A stretch of DNA of 7,339 bases from Fidelibacterota bacterium (GTDB taxonomy: Bacteria > Fidelibacterota > Marinisomatia > Marinisomatales > UBA1611): positions 1-7,339 of the forward strand of contig DQOT01000018.1 in the NCBI GenBank assembly GCA_015658495.1, written 5' to 3'. A program made the position numbers and the translations under genes. The notes under the pieces are model-generated. The model saw only the letters and a program-made list of their open reading frames with translations, was not told where the DNA came from and did not search any database. Numbering within the stretch: position 1 is the stretch's first letter; each line of letters begins with the position of its first letter. Shown one piece after another: positions 1-6,169 of this stretch.

Positions 1-644
1 GAAGTGAGCAAATGTCGCCCCTCAATATTTCCAACAAAATTGGGCATTTCTGATAATAGCTTGTACGCTTCTACATAAAGTTCGGAACCTTTACTTGGTT
101 CTCCGCCAATATTGATCAGGCCAATTTTGGGTCCTGCAAATCCTTCTACATGATCGTAATAATGGGAAGCCATCAGGGCAAATTGAACCAAATGTTCTGG
201 TTTCGCATTCGGATTTGCGCCCACATCGCATAAAACTTTCCCGCGTCTTTCAGTAGGAAAATAAGCAGCCAAAGCCGGACGCCGGACACCGGGAATTCGC
301 CCCAAAGTTAAAAGGGATGTTGACATGATTGCACCGGTGTGCCCCGCACTGATAAATCCTTCCGTATTTCCTTCTTTCACCAATCGAATCCCTCGGACCA
401 AGGATGAATTCGGTTTTGTTTTCAACACTTTGGATCCTTTATCTTCCATGGTGACCACCTCATCCGTATGCACAATTTCAAGGGCTTCTGATTCACGACC
501 CGCTAATTCATGCCGAATGGCAGTTTCATCTCCCACGAGGATAAGGGTCAAGGCGTTGGACGCTTTTTCTATCGCATCCAATGCACCTTGGACAACTGCG
601 TGGGGGGCGAAATCGCCTCCCATGGCATCAAGGGCAAATCTCAT
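1..644 (-). CDS. plsX: Phosphate acyltransferase PlsX, C-terminus cut by window edge
   Basis: PlsX converts acyl-ACP plus phosphate to acyl-phosphate, the acyl donor that PlsY uses to start phospholipid synthesis; it is a peripheral membrane enzyme. The translation gives 214 full residues of a family usually about 320-350 long. Recognisable landmarks are the N-terminal LDAMGGDFAPHAVVQGAL (residues 5-22), SAGHTGAIM (99-107), GRIPGVRRPALA (115-126), LCDVGANPNAKPEHL (138-152), INIGGEPSKGSEL (177-189) and NFVGNIEGR (202-210). The ATG at 642-644 puts MGGD at the normal distance from the N-terminus. No Shine-Dalgarno precedes it: the 16 nt after the rpmF stop are pyrimidine-rich (TCAATCCCCTTTTT), so translation is probably coupled to rpmF. 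The rpmF-plsX order is the widespread one, and fab genes commonly follow, here outside the window. Identity is near certain. Confidence 0.96.
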   Translation of the reverse strand, partial: MRFALDAMGGDFAPHAVVQGALDAIEKASNALTLILVGDETAIRHELAGRESEALEIVHTDEVVTMEDKGSKVLKTKPNSSLVRGIRLVKEGNTEGFISAGHTGAIMSTSLLTLGRIPGVRRPALAAYFPTERRGKVLCDVGANPNAKPEHLVQFALMASHYYDHVEGFAGPKIGLINIGGEPSKGSELYVEAYKLLSEMPNFVGNIEGRHLLT

Positions 645-660
645 TTAAAAAGGGGATTGA

Positions 661-837
661 TTAGGCAGCAGAAACAACCGGACGACCGCGATAGTATCCG
701 CAATTTGGGCATGCTTTGTGCGGCATTTTTGTTTGGCTGCACTGCGCACAACGGGTAGTGGCAACAGCGTTTGATTTATAATGGGTGCGACGTTTCCGTG
801 AACGTGCTTTTGATTGACGTTTCTTTGGCAGTGCCAT
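661..837 (-). CDS. rpmF: 50S ribosomal protein L32, zinc-binding form
   Basis: This 58-residue protein is a component of the large ribosomal subunit. It begins MALPKKRQSKARSRKRRTH, the typical basic L32 N-terminus that threads into 23S rRNA. It then has a four-cysteine zinc ribbon: C30 and C33 in RCAQC, C43 and C46 in ACPNCGYYRGR. All four ligands are present, so this is the zinc-containing type and not a cysteine-free paralogue. The start is fixed by a strong Shine-Dalgarno, AGGAG, ending 5 nt before the ATG (843-847 on the minus strand). It ends in TAA at 661-663. It sits 15 nt after yceD and 16 nt before plsX, the common yceD-rpmF-plsX order that links ribosome and lipid synthesis. Confidence 0.97.
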   Translation of the reverse strand: MALPKKRQSKARSRKRRTHYKSNAVATTRCAQCSQTKMPHKACPNCGYYRGRPVVSAA

Positions 838-852
838 GAAATCTCCTCAAGT

Positions 853-1353
853 CTACTGTGGTTTAAATTTCTTTAATACATCCCAGGGACTTTCAGGTTC
901 ATCTGGTTTACAGTCACAGGATTTTTGATTCAAATTTGTTCCGCATTTGGGGCAAAGTCCTTTACAATTTTTATTGCAAATTGGATTCATGGGTTCTGCT
1001 AAACGAATAATATCGGCTATCGTACCATTCAATTCAATATGATCTTTGTTTTCCGGGAAATGGACCACATTCTGGTTAACATCTCCCGTGATTTCTTCCT
1101 TGGCAGTGAGCCATAATTTGATTGGAAGGGTGAGATCTATTGGATTGTCGCACAAGCAGCGAACACATCCATATTCAGGTGTTGCTTTTATTTCCCCGGA
1201 TAATTGGAACCCAAACTGGACGGCCTGGACCGATAACTCACAGGCAATATGGTCATCAGAAAAAACCGTTCCACGGTCGGGTAATTCCCCTGCGGACATG
1301 TCAAAAAGCTTTTTGTTAAACTCGGATGCTAATTCCGATCGTAATAGCTTCAT
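853..1353 (-). CDS. yceD: YceD/DUF177 family protein
   Basis: This is a 166-residue DUF177 (YceD) protein. The family is nearly universally encoded just before rpmF and has been linked to 23S rRNA or large-subunit maturation; plant homologues act in plastid 23S rRNA accumulation. The first cysteine group is GCVRCLC (C63, C66, C68). The C-terminal signature is PMNPICNKNCKGLCPKCGTN (residues 121-140, with C126, C130, C134 and C137), followed by C146 and C148 and the closing SPWDVLKKFK (155-164), a typical DUF177 ending. The cysteines suggest metal binding. The ATG at 1351-1353 has no Shine-Dalgarno (GGTAATTTTGCCGGCTGTAA precedes it), and a candidate promoter lies only about 10 nt upstream, so the mRNA may have a very short leader. 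The molecular function remains unproven in the family; assignment to the family is firm. Confidence 0.93.
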   Translation of the reverse strand: MKLLRSELASEFNKKLFDMSAGELPDRGTVFSDDHIACELSVQAVQFGFQLSGEIKATPEYGCVRCLCDNPIDLTLPIKLWLTAKEEITGDVNQNVVHFPENKDHIELNGTIADIIRLAEPMNPICNKNCKGLCPKCGTNLNQKSCDCKPDEPESPWDVLKKFKPQ

Positions 1354-1363
1354 TTACAGCCGG

Positions 1364-1394
1364 CAAAATTACCTTTTTTCTCGAATTTATCCAA
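1364..1394 (-). promoter_or_regulatory. Candidate Bacteroidetes-type promoter for yceD-rpmF-plsX
   Basis: Read on the minus strand, TTG (1392-1394), a 20-nt spacer and TAATTTTG (1364-1371) match the Bacteroidetes primary-sigma pattern TTG at -33 and TAnnTTTG at -7. A sigma-70 reading (TTGGAT, 17 nt, TAATTT) matches only 3 of 6 bases in each box. Transcription would start roughly 4-7 nt before the yceD ATG, giving an almost leaderless mRNA, which fits the absence of a Shine-Dalgarno there. This is pattern matching on a short AT-rich sequence, so confidence is modest. Confidence 0.33.
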
Positions 1395-1411
1395 GATCGA
1401 AAGGTGGATAA
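1387..1411. promoter_or_regulatory. 25-bp palindrome upstream of yceD, possible operator
   Basis: Perfect 7-bp arms TTATCCA (1387-1393) and TGGATAA (1405-1411) flank an 11-bp centre. The left arm overlaps the putative -33 element of the yceD promoter, a sensible place for a repressor site. No U-run follows on the minus strand, so a rho-independent terminator for the upstream membrane-protein gene is not supported. It does not resemble the FapR operator known upstream of plsX operons in Bacillus. The arms are seen; the operator role is inference. Confidence 0.35.
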
Positions 1412-1444
1412 GGGTTAAGTGTTTTTTATGAAAAACTCTGGTTC

Positions 1445-2707
1445 TTATTCTTTAGTATCACTTTCATCAGATGAACCTTCATCATCAGAATTATCATCAT
1501 CTGAAGCACTATCCGCATCAACAGAACCAGGTTCATCGTCATCATCATCGAAACTAAAATCATCATCCATATCTTCTTCCAACTCATCTTCATCTTTTCT
1601 TTCCAGAAGATCGTCATCATCAGATTTCTTTTTAAAAATGATAAACATCAATGTTTCGCCAACGGAGATGATCGATAATCCGTATGACAAAATTGAAAGT
1701 CCAACGATAAAAATGGAAATAGCGAGAAGAACCCCGGCAACCGTTTCAGACCCGGAGAGGGGGCCACTTGCTGCAGGAACACTGCTGTTAAAAAAGGACA
1801 GGCAACCGCCAAAGCAAGCCGTGAGATAAGCCGTCAAGCATCCACAGCATCCTGCAATAAAAGAGCAGAGCCAATCAGGGTAAACCAATAATGTAGCATA
1901 GTTCACCATCCCGGAAAGTTTTGCACCCATGAACCAATTGCATCCAAAGATATAATTGATGAGCCCATATCCTGCGCTCCAGATCCAACCGAATAAGTAA
2001 ACACTGATCACTAACAAGGGGATCAGGACAAGATGATAAGCAATGATACGCCAAGGTTGGGACCAAGTAATTGAATAGGATTGAAAGACTGTTCCCATGG
2101 TATCTTCTTCATAAGTACCTACGATGGCTGGTGTGTAATGAAGTGAAACCAAAAGGACAAATGCAGTATAGATCGTAAAAATAGATCCAAAGAAATAGAA
2201 GAGATAGGGTACGGCAAATATGAATTCACCCAAGTAAGGGATTTTACCCATTAAGGCGAATATTGCGGCAAAGACCAGGAAAAATGCAATGATTAGAACA
2301 ATGGATATGGGTGCAAAAACAACCGGATGCCAATGTTTATAAACATATTCCCACGCATCACCTGCAGAAAAGAAATCATTTCCTTTCAACTGTTTTAAAG
2401 TTACACGAGTCACAGCAGTACTCGCTAAATAGATGGCAAGGATCCAGGCTTCCACACCGATAAAATAGGTGACCCATGCAACCCACTCAGCTTCATTGCC
2501 AAAAAGGCATGGGTAAAGCCCGTATTGACCGAGGGCATCGGTGAATGACACGCCAGCCATGGCCAATGACAGGTAGGAAAAGATCCAGTACAGGATATAT
2601 CCAGCCAGGTTACCCACCATGAAGATCCAGATCTTTTTACCACTTAAGGCAAGGCGGGGTGCACGAAAAATATCTCTTACGTCAAAATAAAGGTCCATGG
2701 GTCCCAT
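1445..2707 (-). CDS. Polytopic membrane protein with acidic tail, unknown function
   Basis: I do not recognise this 420-residue protein as a named family. By eye it has about seven hydrophobic segments, near residues 27-52, 75-99, 128-153, 161-190, 219-248, 272-304 and 323-358. A cluster of six cysteines (C281, C287, C288, C290, C298, C302) lies in and around the sixth. After a short basic stop (KKK, 359-361), the last 60 residues are almost entirely Asp, Glu and Ser, including runs DDDD, DDDF and DDDDD. This tail is probably cytoplasmic if the positive-inside rule holds. The start at 2705-2707 is supported by GGAG 8 nt upstream; a second Met at codon 4 is too close to that site. It lies 19 nt after the SPOR lipoprotein gene, whose product also has an acidic tract. 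The 5-8 charged or aromatic residues before the first segment do not form a cleavable signal peptide. Confidence 0.85.
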   Translation of the reverse strand: MGPMDLYFDVRDIFRAPRLALSGKKIWIFMVGNLAGYILYWIFSYLSLAMAGVSFTDALGQYGLYPCLFGNEAEWVAWVTYFIGVEAWILAIYLASTAVTRVTLKQLKGNDFFSAGDAWEYVYKHWHPVVFAPISIVLIIAFFLVFAAIFALMGKIPYLGEFIFAVPYLFYFFGSIFTIYTAFVLLVSLHYTPAIVGTYEEDTMGTVFQSYSITWSQPWRIIAYHLVLIPLLVISVYLFGWIWSAGYGLINYIFGCNWFMGAKLSGMVNYATLLVYPDWLCSFIAGCCGCLTAYLTACFGGCLSFFNSSVPAASGPLSGSETVAGVLLAISIFIVGLSILSYGLSIISVGETLMFIIFKKKSDDDDLLERKDEDELEEDMDDDFSFDDDDDEPGSVDADSASDDDNSDDEGSSDESDTKE

Positions 2708-2726
2708 AGTATTATCTCCAAATTAA

Positions 2727-3566
2727 TTAGCGTTCTTTTCTTACAAAATCCACCCAAGTGGCCATACCCAATTCTCCCGAGAGAGCATCGGCTGAAGCCT
2801 TGGCTGAATTATAATTATCATAACTTCCTACACGAACACGATACCAGATCTCGTCCGTGTCAAACACAGCTTTCTGGATGTAAGCATCGTATCCCTTACT
2901 GATCATCTTTTGAGAAAATAGCTGTGCATCATTCAACATCCGTTTTGAGGTGATCTGGATGGTGAATCGATCTGTCTTTGCAGCAATGGATGCGCCTTTT
3001 CTCGGTTGTGTGGCTTTTGCCTGTACAACTTTAGAAGTGGTAATCTTCGCTACAGGTGCATCATTATCATCTTCTTCATAGTCCTCATCGTCTTCCTCTT
3101 CGTATTCATCATTTTCTTCATAGTCCTCATCGTATTCCTCTTCCTCAAAGGTTACAACTGATTCTTCTTCCAGATCTTCATTCAGCCATTCTTCTTTTAA
3201 ATCTTCTTCAGATTTTTCATTATCATCACCAACATCAACTTGTTGGCTGGGGTCCGTAATAGAGAAAGCAAAGGCTTGATTTGAGATCTCATCTCCGTAC
3301 TGGGAAACAATCACTTCCACGGAATAGTCACCGGGATAGTCTGGAATGAAGAACATTTTCTGACCATCATCAGAAGCGAAAAGATCTGAAGAATTCATGA
3401 GGGAACCGTCGGGCTGATTCGCCAATGTCCAACTGTAATCCACATCCTTTCCTTCTTCAGGATTCTCGGCTGTGATTGAAATGGATTCGCCCACATACCC
3501 ATCGATGCCGCCTCCGCTACAGGCGAAAAACGTCATCAAAATAAATAAGGATAGGATTTTTCTCAT
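2727..3566 (-). CDS. Predicted lipoprotein with PKD-like, acidic and SPOR domains
   Basis: This 279-residue exported protein has four parts. Residues 1-16 form a lipoprotein signal ending FFAC, with C16 as the probable lipidated cysteine; Phe at -3 is unusual but tolerable. Residues 25-104 resemble a PKD/Ig-like beta-sandwich (YSWTLANQPDGS at 44-55, then PDYPGDYSVEVIV at 75-87). Residues 112-169 are an Asp/Glu-rich low-complexity linker. Residues 200-276 are a SPOR domain (FTIQITSKR, GYDAYIQ, IWYRVRVGSYDN, then TWVDFV at the end). SPOR domains bind denuded septal peptidoglycan glycan strands, so a role at the cell wall or division site is likely, anchored to a membrane by the lipid. The ATG at 3564-3566 has no Shine-Dalgarno, only TTCCTTCT after the ndk stop 9 nt away, suggesting coupling to ndk. 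Domain calls are by eye; the exact role is unknown. Confidence 0.88.
   Translation of the reverse strand: MRKILSLFILMTFFACSGGGIDGYVGESISITAENPEEGKDVDYSWTLANQPDGSLMNSSDLFASDDGQKMFFIPDYPGDYSVEVIVSQYGDEISNQAFAFSITDPSQQVDVGDDNEKSEEDLKEEWLNEDLEEESVVTFEEEEYDEDYEENDEYEEEDDEDYEEDDNDAPVAKITTSKVVQAKATQPRKGASIAAKTDRFTIQITSKRMLNDAQLFSQKMISKGYDAYIQKAVFDTDEIWYRVRVGSYDNYNSAKASADALSGELGMATWVDFVRKER
3072..3143 (-). repeat. In-frame 30-bp direct repeat in the acidic linker
   Basis: Two 30-bp copies, at 3072-3101 and 3114-3143, are offset by 42 bp (14 codons) and differ at one base (3092 versus 3134). They encode EEEYDEDYEE (residues 142-151) and EEEDDEDYEE (156-165) of the SPOR lipoprotein. This looks like a recent in-frame duplication that lengthened the acidic linker. 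Confidence 0.8.
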
Positions 3567-3575
3567 TAGAAGGAA

Positions 3576-4001
3576 TTATTGATTGCATATAAGTTCACTC
3601 TCTGTGAAGAAAAAGGCAATTTCTTTTTCAGCATTTTCATCGGTATCTGAACCATGGACCGCATTTTCACCCAAACTTGTTGCAAAATCTTTCCTGATGG
3701 TCCCTTCCGCAGCATCTTCCGGGTTGGTTGCTCCGATGGTTTCGCGCCATGCAGACACAGCATTTTCTTTTTCCAGCGCCAAGACCATACAGGCGCCGGA
3801 TGACATGAATGTGGTGAGTTCACCATAGAAAGGACGCTCTTTATGAACCAGGTAGAATCCTTCTGCTTGTGCTAATGTCATTCTCATGAGTTTGGCAGAC
3901 AGAATCTTGAAATCTGCTTGTAGAATGCGATCATAGATTTTTCCCGTATATCCACTATTGACTGCATCCGGTTTAATGATTGCAAATGTTCTGTTTGGCA
4001 T
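3576..4001 (-). CDS. ndk: Nucleoside diphosphate kinase
   Basis: Ndk transfers the gamma phosphate between NTPs and NDPs through a phosphohistidine, balancing ATP against GTP, CTP, UTP and dNTPs. The 141-residue length is normal for bacterial Ndk. Conserved elements are TFAIIKPDAV (5-14, K10), ERPFYGEL (55-62), WRETIGATNPEDAAEGTIRKDFA (with R87, T93 and R103) and NAVHGSD (113-119), with catalytic H116. All expected active-site residues are present. It starts 100 nt after sucD across a spacer carrying palindromic repeats; AGGGA lies 11-15 nt before the ATG as a weak ribosome-binding site. Being downstream of sucCD is functionally sensible, since Ndk can convert GTP made by SCS to ATP, and physical association of Ndk with SCS has been reported in Pseudomonas. 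Nine nt separate it from the SPOR lipoprotein gene. Confidence 0.97.
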   Translation of the reverse strand: MPNRTFAIIKPDAVNSGYTGKIYDRILQADFKILSAKLMRMTLAQAEGFYLVHKERPFYGELTTFMSSGACMVLALEKENAVSAWRETIGATNPEDAAEGTIRKDFATSLGENAVHGSDTDENAEKEIAFFFTESELICNQ

Positions 4002-4023
4002 TTTTATATTCCCTATTTTTAAG

Positions 4024-4094
4024 CCGATCCTTGAGCCTGTCGATAGGTTCGGTGATTTAATTCTGTGTGGTTCCCTTCGACAAGCCCAGGGAAC
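4024..4094. repeat. Two inverted palindromic intergenic repeat units
   Basis: Unit B has a perfect 7-bp stem, GTTCCCT (4070-4076) and AGGGAAC (4088-4094), around TCGACAAGCCC. Unit A has arms CCGATCC (4024-4030) and GGTTCGG (4046-4052), with one mismatch, around TTGAGCCTGTCGATA. The reverse complement of B (CCTGGGCTTGTCGAAGG) aligns with A (CCTTGAGCCTGTCGATAGG), so they are one element family in opposite orientations. The core resembles the CCTGAGCTTGTCGAAGG type of intergenic palindrome that I recall from many environmental genomes. Neither is followed by a U-run in the direction of sucD-ndk transcription. A role in mRNA stability or attenuation between sucD and ndk is possible but unproven. 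Confidence 0.75.
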
Positions 4095-4101
4095 GAAAAG
4101 T

Positions 4102-4980
4102 TTATATGTCCATAGCTGCTTTCATGAGGTCACCAATATCCGCAACAGATTCAGCAACTGCGATTCCGCATTCTTTTAGAATTCTCATTTTTGCTTCCGC
4201 AGTATCATCACCACCGGAAACAATTGCTCCGGCATGTCCCATCCGTCTGCCGGGAGGCGCCGTTTGTCCGGCAATGAATCCAACCATGGGTTTAGATACA
4301 TTATCCCTGGCCCAACGGGCAGCTTCAATTTCCATTTGCCCGCCGATCTCACCAATCACCACAATTCCTTTTGTCTCATGGTCTGCTTCGAATAATTCGA
4401 TACAATCTTTCATGGTAGTTCCAATAATTGGATCACCACCAATACCGATAGCTGTGGTTTGTCCCAGACCCACATTCACCAATTGATCAATCGCTTCATA
4501 AGTGAGTGTTCCGGATTTTGAGATCACACCAATATTTCCTTTCTTGCAAATGAAGCCCGGCATGATGCCCAGTTTACATTCGTCCACCGTAATGATACCT
4601 GGACAGTTAGGGCCAACAAGACGAGTTCCTTTTTGGTCCACCACTTTTTTCACTTTCACCATATCATGGACAGGAACACCTTCCGTGATACAGACCACCA
4701 CTTTTATGCCTGCATAACTGGCTTCAATCACAGCTTCCGCAGCGAAGGGTGGGGGAACAAATATAATGGATGTGTCCGCACCCGTTTGTTCCACCGCTTC
4801 CTCAACAGAATTGAAGACCGGAACACGATCGTCTAGCGTTTTTTGCCCACCTTTTCCCGGTGTTACACCCGCAACAACATTGGTGCCGTAATCCAGCATT
4901 TGCCTGGTATGGAATTGTCCTTCTGAACCCGTAATCCCCTGGACTACGATTCTTGAATCTTTATTTACTAAAATTGACAT
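4102..4980 (-). CDS. sucD: Succinyl-CoA synthetase alpha subunit
   Basis: With SucC this forms succinyl-CoA synthetase, which couples succinyl-CoA + NDP + Pi to succinate + CoA + NTP in the TCA cycle. The alpha subunit binds CoA and carries the phosphorylated histidine. The 292 residues match the family length. The N-terminal Rossmann CoA-binding domain has [11 protein letters not shown] (15-25) and AGVTPGKGG (37-45). It continues with [10 protein letters not shown] (121-130), [10 protein letters not shown] (153-162), [10 protein letters not shown] (179-188), and the active-site loop [14 protein letters not shown] (244-257), where H249 is the phosphohistidine. The start is supported by AGGAG 7 nt before the ATG, overlapping the 10-nt gap after the sucC stop. 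The sucC-sucD order and spacing are the standard operon arrangement. No deviation from key residues was noticed. Confidence 0.97.
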   Translation of the reverse strand: MSILVNKDSRIVVQGITGSEGQFHTRQMLDYGTNVVAGVTPGKGGQKTLDDRVPVFNSVEEAVEQTGADTSIIFVPPPFAAEAVIEASYAGIKVVVCITEGVPVHDMVKVKKVVDQKGTRLVGPNCPGIITVDECKLGIMPGFICKKGNIGVISKSGTLTYEAIDQLVNVGLGQTTAIGIGGDPIIGTTMKDCIELFEADHETKGIVVIGEIGGQMEIEAARWARDNVSKPMVGFIAGQTAPPGRRMGHAGAIVSGGDDTAEAKMRILKECGIAVAESVADIGDLMKAAMDI

Positions 4981-4990
4981 ATGAATTCTC

Positions 4991-6169
4991 CTACGTACCT
5001 ATGGCAGCTTTTACAACTTTTTCAGCAGCATCTTTCATGCCGACTGCGGGGATAATATCCACACCGGATTCGCTTAATATCGTTTGAGCTTCCTTGGCGT
5101 TGGTTCCTTCCAAGCGAACCACAACCGGAACTTTTAGCCCCAATTCTTTCACCGCTTGAACCACACCATTTGCCACACGATCACAACGGACAATACCGCC
5201 GAAAATATTGATTAAAACGGCTTTAACGTTTTCGTCAGATAAAATAATTCGAAAACCGTTTTTCACAGTTTCCGCAGATGCGGTACCGCCCACATCCAGG
5301 AAGTTAGCCGGTTCCCCGCCCGCAAGTTTTATAATATCCATGGTCGCCATTGCGAGACCGGCGCCATTAACCATACAGCCTACGTTTCCGTCGAGTTTAA
5401 TGTAATTTAGGTTGAATTGAGCCGCTTCAACTTCGTTAGGATCTTCTTCATTCAAATCGCGCATCTCTGCGATATCTTTATGTCGGAAAAGGGCATTATC
5501 ATCCAGATTAACTTTAGCATCTAAAACAATGACTCTTCCATCTGTAGTGAGGATAAGAGGATTCACCTCTACAATAGTTGCATCAATACTTTGATAGGCG
5601 TGATACATTTGCATAAATATTTTCATGGCTGCTTTAAAAGCATCGCCGGTGAGTCCCAACCCATAAGCCAGTTTTCTGGATTGAAATGATTTCATCACGA
5701 GAAGCGGATCAATCCAGACCTTTATTATTTTTTCCGGAGTTTCTGCAGCCACTTTTTCAATCTCTACGCCACCTTCTGAAGACACCATGAAAACATCCAT
5801 GCCTTTTCCGCGGTCCAACGTGATAGCTGCATAATATTCTTCTGCAATGTCGAATGCTTCTGTGACATACACTTTTCGGACGAGTTGACCTTTTTCACCG
5901 GTTTGGTGTGTGACCAGATTCATGCCTAAAATATTTTTAGCATTCTCCAATGCTTTGTCAAAATTGGGTGAATATTTCACACCACCGCCTTTACCACGGC
6001 CACCCGCATGAATTTGTGCTTTTACAATCACATCTTCTGTATTGAAGTCTTTTTGCACCTTTTTAATGGTTGATTCAGCATCTTCGATTTTTTCGAAAAC
6101 ATAGCCATCCTGAACAGGCATGCCGTAATCTGCAAAGATCTTTTTCCCCTGGTATTCATGAATCTTCAT
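4991..6169 (-). CDS. sucC: Succinyl-CoA synthetase beta subunit, probable GTP-type
   Basis: This is the nucleotide- and succinate-binding subunit of succinyl-CoA synthetase, 392 residues, normal length. It begins [16 protein letters not shown], the usual N-terminus, followed by an ATP-grasp domain with [17 protein letters not shown] (49-65). Metal-binding candidates are N203 (EVNPL) and D217 (VLDAK). The C-terminal domain has NGAGLAMAT (268-276), NFLDVGG (289-295), [10 protein letters not shown] (321-330) and VRLEGTN (351-357). Position 20 is Gln; by an ungapped N-terminal comparison this matches Gln20 beta of pig GTP-specific SCS and not Pro20 of E. coli SucC, which suggests GTP preference. 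The ATG overlaps the arcC stop as ATGA (6166-6169), and AGGAATGA precedes it, so translation is coupled to arcC. It is followed 10 nt later by sucD. Confidence 0.97.
   Translation of the reverse strand: MKIHEYQGKKIFADYGMPVQDGYVFEKIEDAESTIKKVQKDFNTEDVIVKAQIHAGGRGKGGGVKYSPNFDKALENAKNILGMNLVTHQTGEKGQLVRKVYVTEAFDIAEEYYAAITLDRGKGMDVFMVSSEGGVEIEKVAAETPEKIIKVWIDPLLVMKSFQSRKLAYGLGLTGDAFKAAMKIFMQMYHAYQSIDATIVEVNPLILTTDGRVIVLDAKVNLDDNALFRHKDIAEMRDLNEEDPNEVEAAQFNLNYIKLDGNVGCMVNGAGLAMATMDIIKLAGGEPANFLDVGGTASAETVKNGFRIILSDENVKAVLINIFGGIVRCDRVANGVVQAVKELGLKVPVVVRLEGTNAKEAQTILSESGVDIIPAVGMKDAAEKVVKAAIGT

Noticed and set aside
325..758. Two overlapping plus-strand open frames
   Set aside because: They are antisense to plsX and rpmF, both of which are unmistakable on the minus strand.
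1421..1436. GTTTTT/AAAAAC hairpin after the membrane-protein stop
   Set aside because: The stem is almost only A-T pairs and no U-tract follows on the minus strand; too weak to call a terminator.
1419..1829. Plus-strand Ser-rich open frame
   Set aside because: It is antisense to the membrane-protein gene; its serine runs are simply the complement of Asp/Glu codons in the acidic tail.
3056..3259. Plus-strand His/Leu-rich open frame
   Set aside because: It is the antisense of the acidic linker of the SPOR lipoprotein, low complexity and without a ribosome-binding site.
4070..4094. Hairpin as a rho-independent terminator after sucD
   Set aside because: The stem is good, but no U-run follows it in the direction of transcription; it fits a palindromic repeat better.
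4067..4486. Plus-strand 139-residue open frame
   Set aside because: It lies almost wholly antisense to sucD, whose own frame carries all conserved motifs.
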